Origin: Schizosaccharomyces osmophilus
Lineage: Eukaryota > Ascomycota > Schizosaccharomycetes > Schizosaccharomycetales > Schizosaccharomycetaceae
Length of the DNA: 64,000 nucleotides
Assembly (NCBI RefSeq): GCF_027921745.1
Contig: NC_079238.1
Span: forward strand, 5,456,001 to 5,520,000
Direction of reading: 5' to 3'
A program made the position numbers and the translations under genes. The notes beneath the pieces were generated by a model. It had not been told where the DNA came from. It did not search any database and saw only the letters and a list, made by a program, of their open reading frames with translations. This document shows, in pieces, positions 20,081 through 32,060 of the stretch (within the stretch, counting starts at the first letter, position 1; each line of letters starts with the position of its first letter).

Positions 20081-20206
20081 CAGGCTGAAATGGAACAAGA
20101 AATCATCATCCAAAGCTTGGTTTTCATCTCTTTGATCACTACTCTTTTCTCTTTTTGACTTTTTGACACTTTTTTTTGCTCTCCTACCTTTCAACAAACA
20201 ACAACA

Positions 20207-20387
20207 ATGGACGCTATGAACAACACTTCCAACAACTCTACTCTTGCCAACAACGCTCCTTCCAAGCCTGCTGTTACCGTTAGCGCCGCTCAGTGGTACC
20301 AACCCAAACCTCCAGGAATGTGGTATGGCAATTTCTTCTTCTATACCATTCTGTACTAACTTTCCTTTCTTTAGTGTCATCGCTTAA
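20207..20387 (+). CDS. mfm: M-factor mating pheromone precursor, two exons
   Basis: Exons 20207-20322 and 20375-20387 (GTATGG donor, TACTAAC branch at 20354-20360, TTTAG acceptor) encode 42 residues, the same length as S. pombe Mfm1. It starts MDAMNN and ends in the CaaX box CVIA, also the ending of S. pombe M-factor precursors. The inferred mature peptide is YQPKPPGMC, compared with YTPKVPYMC in S. pombe; the cysteine should be farnesylated and carboxymethylated, and the peptide exported by Mam1 from M cells to act on receptor Map3. The intron splits the codon of that cysteine. Codon use (AAC, TCC, GCC, AAG) is that of highly expressed genes. Confidence 0.93.
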
Positions 20388-21108
20388 GAGCAAGTCAGCA
20401 TTTGTGACTTTTTTATGCCTTTTACGAGGCTACGTTTTTACTTTATAATTTTGCCAATTTAATTTTAATTTTAATTCTTATAATTACAAAACTTTCATAT
20501 ATATCACCTCAAATCCAAATTTTTTGATTCCATTTTATTTCGCTTTCATAACTTCAAAAATTGCAGGATTGAGTAAAGGAGAGACGTAAATTCTCATGCT
20601 TATAAAGACCATGATTTCCCATCTTGAATGCTAGATCTAAAGTATCTTGTCTCACCTACTCTCACCCCGGCAACAAACAATTGAAAGCAGGCACTCTGTG
20701 CTACCGACAATTTTTTCGCTACTATTGCCAAATTCCAAATGAATTACCAATGAGTTCAAAACAGAAAGAAAAAAAGTAAAGAAACGAGAGGTCAATCCCA
20801 GTCGTCATTCATCCTTCACTATGATGTGTCAAATAATTGGCCTTTCGTCGACCAAACGTAGATGACAGAAATTGGTCAATCAGAATGGTTTCGATAGATT
20901 TATTTACATAGAAAACAAAGTATTGATAAAGCCAGCGTCATGTAAACATAACAAATTGCTCGATGCTAATGTCGGCATATCACTCATGAAAACTTCAGTG
21001 ATGAACAACTGAGGTCAGTTAAACTTTCCATGCTTCACAATGTTTTTCTCTTGAAGAATTTCTATATAAACCAGGCGAACCCAGCTCTCATGGAATAAAT
21101 CAGTACGA
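20388..21108. other. Intergenic between M-factor and hemerythrin-domain genes
   Basis: 3' UTR of the pheromone gene and promoter of the next; a TATA-like CTATATAAA is at 21062-21070. Confidence 0.45.
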
Positions 21109-21717
21109 ATGCTAAAGCAACGTCTTCATTTGCCATTGTTAACCATAACAAGAACATACGCAACAAAAATGTCGAGAATCTCAGACGTAGTATTCAAAGA
21201 TCACCGAGAGTTACAGGATCAATACAAAAAGATCAAGACCGCCAAGGATGCAGACACTGCAATTCGTTGGCAAAACCAATTTGTATGGGAATTGGCTCGC
21301 CATTCAATAGGCGAAGAAATTGTCGTTTATCCAAAGTTTAAAAAATACCTTGGAGAAGTTGGAGCAGAACTTGCAGAGAAAGATCGAAACGAGCATCAAA
21401 TTGTCAAAGATTATTTATATAAATTTCAGTCTTTGAAGCCTAATCAAACGGAATTCCTCCCGACAATTGATGCCTTGATGGCAAACCTTCAAAAACATAT
21501 TGAAGAAGAAGAATCTCAAGATTTTCCTCAATTAGAAAGTAAATTGCTGGCAGATGAGTCACAGGAGATGGCGCACAGTTTTCAAAGAACAAAGATGTTT
21601 GTTCCTACCCACAGCCATCCATCTGCCCCTAACAAGCCTCCCTTCGAAACTATTGTTGGACTGCTTTCAGCACCTCTTGACAAGTTGCAAGATTTAATGA
21701 AACGATGGCCTCAATAG
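21109..21717 (+). CDS. hry1: Hemerythrin HHE-domain protein, probably mitochondrial
   Basis: A 202-residue four-helix-bundle protein expected to bind a di-iron or similar metal centre. Candidate ligands are H32 (DHREL), H65 with E69 (RHSIGEE), H96 (NEHQIV) and H130 with E134 (HIEEEE), in the order of hemerythrin HHE proteins. The first 20 residues are basic, rich in L, T and R and lack acids, which suggests a mitochondrial presequence; a second ATG follows at residue 21. S. pombe has a related gene in the subtelomeric SPAC869 group (recollection). Biochemical role is not established. Confidence 0.85.
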   Translation: MLKQRLHLPLLTITRTYATKMSRISDVVFKDHRELQDQYKKIKTAKDADTAIRWQNQFVWELARHSIGEEIVVYPKFKKYLGEVGAELAEKDRNEHQIVKDYLYKFQSLKPNQTEFLPTIDALMANLQKHIEEEESQDFPQLESKLLADESQEMAHSFQRTKMFVPTHSHPSAPNKPPFETIVGLLSAPLDKLQDLMKRWPQ

Positions 21718-23091
21718 TATTATGATGCAGTTTCCTTGCATGCTTTTAGTAGTTTTATAATCCTATAATGAGTTTAAGTAATTGGTAGGATTTGAAATAA
21801 GAATGCCAAATACATATAAAACCCACGAAATGATTACAGTAAGAAGGGAAAACCCCAAGTCATTTTGTCACTTTTGTTATTTTACTAAGCCGTAAAGACT
21901 ACAGAAAGTCATTTTATGGTATTACTAAACAACATGTACGGAATTGGAATATGTTTTTTTTCATGGAATGGAGGATTTATATCAAGATCGGAATTTGTAT
22001 GAAAAGAAGTTTTCCTTGTTACTCTTCTCTTGCGATCCGTTTTATACTGTTTGATTTTAGTACTTGTATTACTTGAAGGAGTCGTAAAGACAGATTGAAT
22101 CAGGATGATTATTTCCTTTTGGCGGTAATTTTCGTTTGCCTCTTATTTACCTTTTCTTTCTGATATGCTTGCTTATTTGTTTTATTTTCATTGTAAAGCA
22201 TGCACTTCCATAGCGGGTATTTATCGAGTCAGAGAGAAACAAATAGAAACGGACTTTTATCACTTTCTTTTCTTTGCTATGTGCTTCCTTCGCTCAGTTG
22301 GATGTCAGTCTCTATGGGCGAGTCTAGTTCAAAGATTTATCATCTAGTATACAAAGCTATGTGAATTCAAAAACTAATAACCAAATTTAAGATATAAGCA
22401 TGCACGTATTTCGAGGCATTCCAAAGGTTGAAATGGGTTGTCTGATACGACTTATTAACGAAATTGGAAACAGCATATCATCATTTGAAATGCGCAAAAA
22501 CACAATCAATAGCTCCTCTTAACTTCCATACGTCTATACCGGCTTTCGATGGATACTTTTTCTACTCATACTCGCACAATGCTTTAATGTAACTTGCCAA
22601 GTAACGCAGAGAACCCACACTAACTGTAAGGTCCGCAGCATGGAACAAAGCCTACTTTATAAGTAGTTTGCTGGTAAAGATACGAGAAGTTCTATCTCAA
22701 GTTAAAGAATATGCAAAATTCTACCCATAAAAACTTTCCCTTGTTACAAAATAAAGCAGTACAGATTCAACACATCTAAAAAAGGGATATTTTATTTCAA
22801 ATAAATCAGCATACGTATCTCATTAATTTCATAATAATCAAAAATAAAAGAATACCTAAAGTACCTTTATTGTCATATTCATCAATTGAAAATCCATGAA
22901 CCATTCCAATTCCCGAAATAGATGCTTCAGCTATTTTGCTTTTAGTCCATTTATATGGGTATAAACATACAAAAATCATGCTTTATAAGCTAAATATCAT
23001 CGTAACTTAGATGAAAAATCAAATAAGCTATCGCTCCCATAATTTCATTAGGTTCTTCTATAGGTAGCGTGAGGAGCCGCAAGAAAACGGT
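21718..23091. other. Intergenic between convergent genes
   Basis: About 1.4 kb with no supported gene or RNA. Confidence 0.5.
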
Positions 23092-24699
23092 TTATATTTT
23101 AAAGTCCAATCTTCCGGCATCAACGGTTTTATCAACATCTTCAATTTTTTCGGCATTTTCAATAAATTCTTCTTCTTGACCCTGGGCTCCTTTGGACTTC
23201 TCTCTTTCACGTCTTTCTTCTTCTTTGCTGAATTCAATATGATGTTTCTTAACATTACGAATGTAGATGGAAGAATTCCAGGGCTTGACGTTCGAAAGAT
23301 AAAGATCATTCACCTCTTCTAACGTCAATCCCTTAGTTTCCTTCGCCATGAAGAAGATTTGGAACGCTGAAACAACATTAATGCAAGCATAAATATATCC
23401 TAATTTGAAGCCTATAGCATTTGAAATAAAGGGAGTAAAGAAAGAAACCATAAAGTTACCAAGCCAATTTCCTGCAGCTGCGACACCAGCACATTTACTG
23501 CGATAGCGGATTGGAAACGTTTCACCAACAATGACCCAACCAATAGGTCCCCAAGAACAGCAGTAGGAAAAGATAAACAAACATGAAAACACAATCATTA
23601 CAGAACCGGCTCTAGTGTCTGAAGAACCATCTGGATTATATAGCTTTTTATCACCAACGGCGGCGTAAATGAAAAAGCATATACCCTGAAAACTGGCACC
23701 AAGCACAAGCGGAAGTCTCCTACCAACGCGGTCCACAATACCAAGTACACACAAGGTCGTACCAAAATTGATGGCACCTAGAATAATTGCAGGAAGATAC
23801 TTGTTTGTCATTCCGGTTCCCTTAAACACCTGAGTAGCATAATAGAAGTAGTAGTTATTACCGATGAGCTCTCTTAAAAGCATAGTCAAGAACCCAAGAG
23901 CAGTACGATACCGAATTTCTGGACCAAGGATGTCACCCCATTTTGCTTTTCCTCCAGCCATCTCTTTATCAATATCACTTCGAATCGTGTTGAAGTTTGT
24001 TTGAATGATATCGGTCTCTGGGCTGAGTTCAGCAGTCTCACACATAACTTGAAGAGCTTGGTCTTCTTTTCCAATGTAAATAAGGTATCTAGGGGATTCA
24101 GGAAGGAAAAGGACACCGATCATAAGAAATACTCCCCAAAGCATGTTGATTCCTAGAGGGATTCTCCAAGTGGCTGTGTTGGCGAGATCCTTGGTTCCGA
24201 TGTTGATGCATGCTGCTACCAATGTACCGCATGTTTGAAACACTTGGTATGTGCAGACAACGGCGCCGCGAATTTGTGGTGGGGCGACTTCTGATTGGTA
24301 ACTTGGACTAAGAACAGACAAGGCACCGATCGTGAGACCGACAAAGATTTTACCAACCAAGACTTGCACCCAAGAATGGATGGAAGTAATCAAAACAATT
24401 TGACCTATAATATAGCATCCACTAAAAAAGCAAATAGAATTTCGCTTTCCAATGAATTCCGTAAACGGGGAAGAAAGCATGGCACCAAACAGACAACCAG
24501 CATTCACCATACCCGTCAAAAGACCTTGACGCGCAGCCGTATAAGAATACTCATGTGTAGAAGGATTAAAACGATTCGCAAAACGAGCTTGGAAATCCTT
24601 CATATTTAAAATGCCGCTAATGGAACCGGTATCGGCACCTCCCAGCCATCCAGCCATGGAGATAAACACAACGAGAATGGATGTAATAATTCTCTTCAT
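23092..24699 (-). CDS. ght: Ght-family hexose/gluconate MFS transporter
   Basis: A 535-residue sugar porter of the plasma membrane. FISMAGWLGGADTGSISG opens helix 1 as in S. pombe Ght1-Ght8; PESPRYL closes helix 6; GRRLP, GETFPIRYRSKCA and ETKGLTLEEVNDLY are the expected sugar-porter signatures. QQLTGNNYFFYY of Ght proteins appears here as RELIGNNYYFYY, a change in the helix-7 sugar-selectivity region (QQLTG), so the substrate may differ from glucose. The C-terminus is long, charged and glutamate/lysine-rich. The frame opens with GTG at 24714; the ATG at 24699 fits the family start. Confidence 0.9.
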   Translation of the reverse strand: MKRIITSILVVFISMAGWLGGADTGSISGILNMKDFQARFANRFNPSTHEYSYTAARQGLLTGMVNAGCLFGAMLSSPFTEFIGKRNSICFFSGCYIIGQIVLITSIHSWVQVLVGKIFVGLTIGALSVLSPSYQSEVAPPQIRGAVVCTYQVFQTCGTLVAACINIGTKDLANTATWRIPLGINMLWGVFLMIGVLFLPESPRYLIYIGKEDQALQVMCETAELSPETDIIQTNFNTIRSDIDKEMAGGKAKWGDILGPEIRYRTALGFLTMLLRELIGNNYYFYYATQVFKGTGMTNKYLPAIILGAINFGTTLCVLGIVDRVGRRLPLVLGASFQGICFFIYAAVGDKKLYNPDGSSDTRAGSVMIVFSCLFIFSYCCSWGPIGWVIVGETFPIRYRSKCAGVAAAGNWLGNFMVSFFTPFISNAIGFKLGYIYACINVVSAFQIFFMAKETKGLTLEEVNDLYLSNVKPWNSSIYIRNVKKHHIEFSKEEERREREKSKGAQGQEEEFIENAEKIEDVDKTVDAGRLDFKI

Positions 24700-25662
24700 T
24701 TTCAAATACGGCACACAAACTATTCAGCGGCTTTGGGGATGATACAATGGGAATAAAAGTTAATGGTAAAACGAAAGTGCAAGCAAACTCAAATGAAAGA
24801 GAGTTGAATAGTCAAAGAGGAGAAATAACCCTCCATAAAGGGAGCGAATTCTACAAAAGGAGGAATCACAGACAGCGAGCGATTTACGACTATGAACAAC
24901 TCCAAGAACCGAAGATTAGTATAAACAAGGAATGGAAAAAAAATGAAAATAAAAATGAAAAGAGAAATTTACTAAGGAACAAGAACTGTACTTTCCGGGT
25001 GGAAGCCTTTTTATATTGAAATATGCTTTTCATTCTGTCAGTACCAACCTAATCGCAGGGCAAAGCTTAAATATTGAATTTCATGGGGAGATCAGCTCTA
25101 GCGCCAATAATGTCTCGTTTAGGACTTTGAATCATCATCATTCCAGAGTTGCTCCATAAATAATAAAAGAAATGATGTGGTTTATTAGCCAATGGTAGTC
25201 TACAGATCCGAGCACTCGTTCTTTAGAAGTGGAGAAGTGACATCGCGTTCAAATAAGGTATCCTATAGGAAGGTAAGGAAATGCGGAGTTTACCTATACC
25301 GAACACTAATCCTCTGCCCCCTACTTGATGACACGCAACTGGTCGAATAGAAGGAACCTTATTTTAGTTTGTTACTTCGAGAACATCCAGCGTATCATTC
25401 CACCCATGTTGCCTGGGCCCGGCGGGGATTCCTCTCGCGGAATTTGTTTATTTGTTTTATTGCTTATTTTTTTAATTATTTCGTTGTTTGTTTATTTACT
25501 TTTTCTTGTTTTCATTCTGTTTCTACTTTTGCTGTGGTTTCCCACATGGTCCTAAATGGGATTGTTGTGAAAACATATAGCGGGACAGAAATGGGGCCCA
25601 AAAAGTCCAGTAAAAGTTTGAGTTTGAATTGAAATTAAAATTGGGTTTGTGACAAAAAGCGT

Positions 25663-25696
<34 letters not shown>

Positions 25697-28116
25697 CCTT
25701 TACGCAAGGGTGGGCGATTTGTTCTTTGAGTTCTTTGAGTTCCTTGGGGTCCTTGGGGTCCTTGGAAAAAGTGTAAACAAAGCTTAAGTGGGGGATGTAG
25801 AAGGGACGTGTTGGCACGGATGTACTGATGTACTGATGTGGTGGCATGGCTTGGTATACTCAGAAAAGATATGCAAAGAAAGTGGTGGTCCATACAGGCC
25901 GCCATTTGCAAGGCAAGGAAACGATGAATGCCTCGTGTAAGATGTCCTGTACAAAATGACTCAAAGTTTTCTAATCGCACATAGTTGCTCAAGTGTATCA
26001 GTTTGGCAATGCTCTCTTGTCTTGCTGTAGGAAAGCCAAATTCATTGAAATATAGATCCTTATCAGCTGCTGCTGAAGATCTTTGTTCCCCATTGTAATC
26101 AACTAGTTCATTTCTACGGTTTAGAGGGCTCTATTTTGCTTTATCAAAGATGGGAAGCGTGAAATAAATATTCTCTGTTTCAGCATTCCGTTGATTTGGC
26201 ATTCGCCAGTTAGACGAACAAGAATAAGCAAAATTGCTTTTTTCCTTCTTTTATACAAGAAGTTCATCTAATAAATTGATAACGCAATCCATGCGAAAGA
26301 TTCCTAGCTTTACGGTTCGTAGAAAAATTCAATGTTTTGTCACTGCCAATGCTCGTTTGTAAAAGGACTAAAGGCTTTAGGCCTAACAAAATTCAGAAAG
26401 ACTGATATATTCTGCATCTCAATTTCAAAAGTATAGTAATATGATTGTCTAAAAAAAAGTAGGAAACAGCGCTTTTTTAAAACAAAAGTGTTGTAGGTAT
26501 TCAACAATCTCAGCTCTTGTTCATATAGCTGTTTAGCAATAAATCTCAGTATCGCGCTCTACATACAGAGAGGACTTGAGAAGTACTCTATCTTATTTTT
26601 TTCATTATCATTGTTTTAAGTTTAACAATCTGTTCATAAGCCTACATTACTGCCCCGCTAGTTTGGTATTTACTTATGGATTCCATTCGAGCCATTTCTT
26701 TGTTTCCTGAACGACTCTGAATAGTTTTTACAAATATTTTTCTTTATAGAGATAGAATATCTTGTGGGCTAGTTTCTCCTCTACCTCGAGATAAAAGAGT
26801 CCTATAAATTCTTGCTAATTTTGAGCGATGTGACTCAAATTATTCTTGGGGACTGCCCTTTAAATTCAACTACAAATAGTAGTGCCGGATAAGGGCCACC
26901 AGATGGAAAAGAGTAATAAATGGATTAGCAAAACAATTCTTAACTCGTTCTGAAACAAACCTAATTCTATCCATACTTATAAGGAAATCTCGAAGCAATA
27001 TCAAAAGCAACAGCAGCTGGAACACCCTGGTAATGTTAAAGCTTCTTCAATATGGGTATCCGTAATTTATTTCTAGGCTCACCATAATCCTCATTACTTC
27101 AAACCTCCTTTCTATGCACATTACTCATAAACTAGGCGAATTTTGTAAAAGGTGCTTCCTTTTCTTACTCTCATCGTTATTATTGACTACTATCTTTTCC
27201 TTTAGACTTTCGATTCCAGAAACAATACAAACGTAAGCACGATAGCTCGAATTCGAATATAATACACAATTTGCTTTTTAAAACGCTTGAAGTGACAGTG
27301 TGGTATTAGTAGTTTTTTGCAATAAATTACTTTGCATGATCGTCTAAACTTGTAGGACCAATGTCTCCTAAATTTTGCATCTCTATTTCTTGATCTCTTC
27401 CACAATGCTTAGCAGAAAAAGTTGCCAGAAGAGCATCATCCTCGTATATATTTCTGACGGATTTGCTCGTAAAAATGCGTTCCTTCTAGTTCACACTCAA
27501 AATCCAAGACGGAACAACACTAAAAATCCTTTGATAGTTTTGTTCTACTTTACATAAACAACAGTCGGACCTCTCCATACACAAAAGTAACTTCAACAGC
27601 GTCCAAGCTGTTACTTATAGATGCCCTGCAATCGCCTTACTTTTGATCGGTGGAGCTGCTTATCCCAAACTACAGAAAGGGTTCTTTCACTTTTTATCAT
27701 ATCATCAAGTCCAACCAGATAATTTTTATGACGTTGAAAGATAAACAAACAACTGGAATTTTAATATTTTTGTTTCTCGATAAAAAGCAATTGGTTAGTG
27801 GATTCGTTTTAAACTTAAAGCTACTGATTAAGGATTGCTATATATGGACCTATTTCTCGTAAGAAAATGCGTTTTCTGGCAGGACTTATACGATACGCTA
27901 CAATAAGACTTACAAGGCTATCATTTTGTGAAATATTGAAGAGTTTTTCTTCGATTTGCATTTTCCTCGGTGTAAACGCGCTTTTACTGTTCTAGCGAGC
28001 AATTTCCTCATTTTCTGATTTTAGTACCTATCCAATTGGGGGGTTGTCTAGTTCAAAGTTTATATCTTATCTTTTCTGTTTTCTGATTTATTATTTATAT
28101 TTTGTTAGCGTTTATT
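24700..28116. other. 3.4-kb gene-poor region
   Basis: Beyond the ght promoter I find no supported gene. It holds a long T run (about 25669-25696), a short tandem repeat (25727-25770), and a minus-strand stretch near 26990-27080 that reads like the end of a decayed protein (HIEEALTLPG, then GVPAAVAFDIASRFPYKYG in another frame), which I cannot assign. Overlapping frames at 25552-25992 reflect low-complexity sequence. Confidence 0.4.
25669..25770. repeat. Poly-T run and 9-10-base tandem repeat
   Basis: A run of about 28 T is followed within 35 bases by about five degenerate units of TTCTTTGAG / TCCTTGGGG. This is low-complexity sequence with slippage potential. Confidence 0.75.
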
Positions 28117-29676
28117 ATGTCTTCAAATTTGAGTTCTTTTTCTGTTGAAAAAGTCGAAACAAGTGTTCCACCAAATACTGAATTAATGGTTCATGATTCG
28201 ATAGCTACATCCTATTCAAAACATTCAATGAGAAATTTAGACGATGAAAAACAAAATGTTTACGAATCTTCATCGCAAATAGAAGAAGGATCTATCCATT
28301 CTACCACTGAAACTGGGGGTGAGTCTATTAGCGAATGGAAAAAGTTCTATGAAGTCTTCATCTGTGGTGTTGCCTTAATTTCGGATGGCTATTGCTCCAA
28401 CTCTATCGGTACTGTCATAACGATTTTAAAGAGGCTTTATCCCAAGGAGACAACAGGCAACAAGTCACTAAAGGACATAGGTATGATTGCGTATGTTGGT
28501 ACTGTTGTCGGTCAATTATCCTTTGGTTGGTACTCTGACTTTTTCGGTCGTAAGAATGGTATGATTACTGCTACTCTTATTCTTATTGTATCGACTGCTC
28601 TTTGCACTGGCGCTTATGGATATCACGGAAGTATTAATGGAATGATTTCTGCTATGATTGCTTATCGATTTTTTCTCGGTATCGGTATTGGCGCTGAATA
28701 CCCTTGTGGATCAGTAGCTGCTTCTGAGAACTCGAGTCAAATGAAGCCAGGTAGACGACATGGTTTATTCATTTTGGTAACAAATGCTGCTGTTGACATT
28801 GGGCTTGCTCTAGGTGCTTTTGTTCCATACATCCTTGTTTGCATATTTAGCGATCGTCATCTTCGGGCTGTCTGGCGTATGTCGATTGGTTTAGGTTCTG
28901 TCATTCCTATTCTTCTTCTAATTGTTCGCTTACCAATGAAAGAAAATGGAGTTTATTTGAAATCTAAAATTCCCTATTCCAAAATTCCATGGCCTGTCGT
29001 CTTGCGTTTATACGGTGTTCGTTTCCTCGTCATCTGCATTGTGTGGTTCACTTATGACTTATCCACTTTTGCATTTAGCTTATACTCTAGTACTATTGTT
29101 AGTGGCGTTCTCCCTTCGAATGCATCTATCGCGAAAAGCTTTGGGTGGAACACTCTTATCAACTCATTTCCCCTCCCAGGTACTTGGTTCAGCTGTATTT
29201 TTGTCGACATTATTGGTCCCAAGTGGTGCTTAGTGTCTGGCTTGATTTCCCAAGGTGTCATCGGTCTTTTCATGTCCGGATTTTACAATCAACTGGTTCA
29301 TCGTATCGCCGGCTTTTGTGTTATATATGGCATCTTTTTGACACTCGGTGAATTTGGTCCTGGTAGTAATATTGGCTTACTAGCTTCCAAAACTTCGCCT
29401 ACTGCCATTCGCGGTATTTATTATGGTCTTGCTGCTGCCATTGGAAAGTGCGGTGCTATTGCTGGTGTATACGCCTTTGGTGGAAATCAAGTGCGAGTGT
29501 ATTTTTTTGCTGCCAGTGGAATCGCGCTATTTGTTGCTGTCTTGGTTTTCTTTTTTCTTCCTCAAGTCCATCAGACCTGCGTGGAAGACGAAGATGAACG
29601 CTTCATTCAAGCTTGTGTCGATGCTGGATATGGAAATCCTTATGTTTACGAGGAAACATACCTTGTGAAATCGTAA
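28117..29676 (+). CDS. MFS phosphate/glycerophosphodiester transporter (Git1/Tgp1-like)
   Basis: A 519-residue permease of the phosphate:H+ symporter branch. A 75-residue hydrophilic N-terminus precedes helix 1 ([21 protein letters not shown]); [12 protein letters not shown] is motif A between helices 2 and 3; [18 protein letters not shown] is the family's helix-4 signature; [22 protein letters not shown] is the conserved second-half motif. S. cerevisiae Git1 and S. pombe Tgp1 import glycerophosphoinositol and related diesters under phosphate shortage. The frame upstream of ATG 28117 opens with TTG, so I start at the ATG. The 3' side has a T18 run near 29770. Confidence 0.87.
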   Translation: MSSNLSSFSVEKVETSVPPNTELMVHDSIATSYSKHSMRNLDDEKQNVYESSSQIEEGSIHSTTETGGESISEWKKFYEVFICGVALISDGYCSNSIGTVITILKRLYPKETTGNKSLKDIGMIAYVGTVVGQLSFGWYSDFFGRKNGMITATLILIVSTALCTGAYGYHGSINGMISAMIAYRFFLGIGIGAEYPCGSVAASENSSQMKPGRRHGLFILVTNAAVDIGLALGAFVPYILVCIFSDRHLRAVWRMSIGLGSVIPILLLIVRLPMKENGVYLKSKIPYSKIPWPVVLRLYGVRFLVICIVWFTYDLSTFAFSLYSSTIVSGVLPSNASIAKSFGWNTLINSFPLPGTWFSCIFVDIIGPKWCLVSGLISQGVIGLFMSGFYNQLVHRIAGFCVIYGIFLTLGEFGPGSNIGLLASKTSPTAIRGIYYGLAAAIGKCGAIAGVYAFGGNQVRVYFFAASGIALFVAVLVFFFLPQVHQTCVEDEDERFIQACVDAGYGNPYVYEETYLVKS

Positions 29677-31452
29677 TGTTAGATCCAACACTTGATGTTG
29701 AAAGGAAAGAATTAAAAGTACATTGCATGATAGCGGGGTCTTTCTTTTTCAGTCAAATGTATTTTTACTTTTTTTTTTTTTTTTTTTTATGATCGATATG
29801 ACTAATTTATATATGCTTTTGAATTTTTCCTTTAATGAATGACTCAGAAAAGAAAAACAATAATAGTACTTTTATTGATTTTCGAGTGGAAACACTACTT
29901 TGGACCGAATCATCTACGGAGCGCGTTCTTAGGTGTTTGAGGTTGATAATTACAGCATTATTTATAGAAATTATAGAAAATCGTTCAAAAAGGAGAATAC
30001 AAAAATCATGTTCTAAAGAATATAAAGACTAAACCATTTAATATCCAGGTTTTTTATCGTATTTTTGATAATCCAAAAGACTGCAAACCTCAGATTTATT
30101 TCAAAAACAGCAAATGGTATAACTAGTGGCTTGATTCCAAAGTCCAATAACGAACTATTCAGCTCCAGTTTCATTGGATACTTATCTGCAAATTGGAATG
30201 AACGACAGGTACAAAATAGAGTTAAGAACATCAATTCCAGCCTTGGCGAAATATAACGGAGCACTTGAAGGATTCGTTTGCTATACAACTAAGGACTCAA
30301 CATAAAAAAGTGAGCTAACTGACTATAAGAAATAACTGGATAATGTAATTATAAATGGGACAATCTTTCCTTAAAAAAGGCATTGCTTCTCAAAAAAAAT
30401 ATCAGTTCTAGTAAAATATTTTAGCAAAAAGATCCCAACTTAAGGATTCTTTGCTCTATTTTTTCGCCTTTATTATAATAGCAACAAATGAACCAAAACA
30501 AACGGAAGAGTATGCATAGTAAATAAAATAAATTAAAGATTCTTTTTAGCGAAATCCCATCTCATCCTCCACTGAATATTTATCATGTTGGGATGCAATT
30601 TAATTACCGTTGTCCATGATCGTAACAAAAAAGAGACGTAACGTAGCTTTAATTTCTTCCCACCCTGCTGTTAAGTCACGAATCGATTTAAATTTTTGGA
30701 AAGCATGAATAGAAAAGTAAAATGTAAAAATGGCTGGCTGGCTCGTTCAAATTGTACTTGGGGCTTCCTTTTCATTGTATAAAAATACAAGTTCTTAAGA
30801 ATTGATCCTTATCAAGCTTCAATTCTTTTTGTATCTGTCGTTGAAAGATATAGAAAAGATGTGATCAAATAACCTCTTACACTCAAAAAAACCTTATGTA
30901 CTGCACTTGCACTTGCACTTGAACTTGTTTTCAAACATGATTGCACATTATCACTTCTACATAAACATCCATCTCATCTCGAAGCGATCATTGTACAAAA
31001 GAGGTATTATGATTTCGGCCGTTTCTTTGTCTTTGTTAACGAATGGATTTCATACCAGGAGGGTTGAGTGTGACTTGCTCAGCTCAACATAACAAAGAAA
31101 AGATGCGAAATCGTTTCTTTATTCTGATCATCAAAAGAAGTGACACATCTCTTTCATCGTCAATAGTATATGATGTACTTGTTTGAACTCTCAATCAAAA
31201 ACAAATGACTTGTAACAAAAGATCACCTATTGTGTGTTTTATAAGCCCTCAAGATGTCGCAAATTTAGGCTTTGTCTTACTCTCTTTGTTTGGAAACTGT
31301 GACGAAATATCATAATGAACAAAAAAAGTAAAAGTGGAGACGTTGTTTTCAAAATTTCTACTTAATGAACCCAATGGCTCTTAAATTTGGTAAATCCAAG
31401 GAACCATCTACCATACCATTGACACTTTCCAAGGTTTATCAAGGTTAATACA
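29677..31452. other. Intergenic, no gene supported
   Basis: 1.8 kb containing only short, family-less open frames (for example 30013-30288 minus) and homopolymer runs. Confidence 0.45.
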
Positions 31453-31629
31453 ATGCGCATCTTTTTAATCAGTCTTTTTTTCACAGCTCTTTTGGGAATC
31501 GGTGTTGCCCATCCGTTGAATAACGGTGAAGTCGTTAAAAACACCACTTCGATTGCTGTTGCTACCCATGAAAGCTTTAAAACTATAACTTCTGTTGCTC
31601 CTCCAGTTTATTATACTGGCAAATCTTAA
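31453..31629 (+). CDS. Small secreted peptide, 58 residues
   Basis: A short frame starts at ATG 31453. The first 20 residues (MRIFLISLFFTALLGIGVAH) form a textbook signal peptide with cleavage expected near A19 or H20. The rest is short, threonine- and valine-rich, with one N-glycosylation sequon (NTT), and ends PPVYYTGKS. No cysteine and no known family. It could be a cell-surface or signalling peptide. It lies 0.2 kb from a 5S relic, in a region where gene families turn over. Confidence 0.55.
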   Translation: MRIFLISLFFTALLGIGVAHPLNNGEVVKNTTSIAVATHESFKTITSVAPPVYYTGKS

Positions 31630-31795
31630 GAGAGAGAGTAGAATGCACTGTTTCCGATCTAATTCCAGACGGGATGCAATACAATTATTATTATTAACGA
31701 GATGATTCTGAAAGAATATTTATGACTTTTGTTAGAGTACTACTAGAGAGGACAGGAATAAACTGTTTTGCAACTATTGATTTATTATTTACTTT

Positions 31796-32060
31796 CAGCA
31801 ACACTGTGTAGCACTCGGTAGAAGGAACGAGACCATCAGACGCTTAAATTCAGCTATCAAACGACTACTAGCACTGTGACAGCCAACCGGTGAATTATAA
31901 ATACCTTCAATATTTGAAAAGATGCTAAATTTTATACGTTCATTGCAGTAATAAGCTATAGAATACAGAATTCAACAAGGCTCCGGCAAACTTCATTATA
32001 GAAAGCAAGCACAGATTCTTACTTGCTTTGTTAACATTTATAAGCCATAGCAAAGGTCCT
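31796..32060 (-). pseudogene. 5S rRNA relic with 3' flank of a lost Mug135-like gene
   Basis: 31826-31864 reads AACGAGACCATCAGACGCTTAAATTCAG, close to the core of the intact 5S (reverse strand). 31918-32045 then matches the 3' flank of the repeat at 2575-2700 (ATTGCAGTAATAA, CAGAATTC, a GTTAACATTTATAA block). This is therefore an older, more decayed copy of the same 5S plus Mug135-like unit. Confidence 0.55.

Larger units (their letters stand above)
18906..20206. other. Upstream region of the M-factor gene
   Basis: Contains several Ste11 TR-box-like sites and a TATA box, annotated separately. The overlapping minus-strand frames at 19791-20380 are shadows of promoter and coding sequence. Confidence 0.5.

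Noticed and set aside
25552-25992. 146-codon minus frame
   Set aside because: Driven by a poly-A/T run and a short tandem repeat (lysine and QGPQGTQ runs); not a credible protein.
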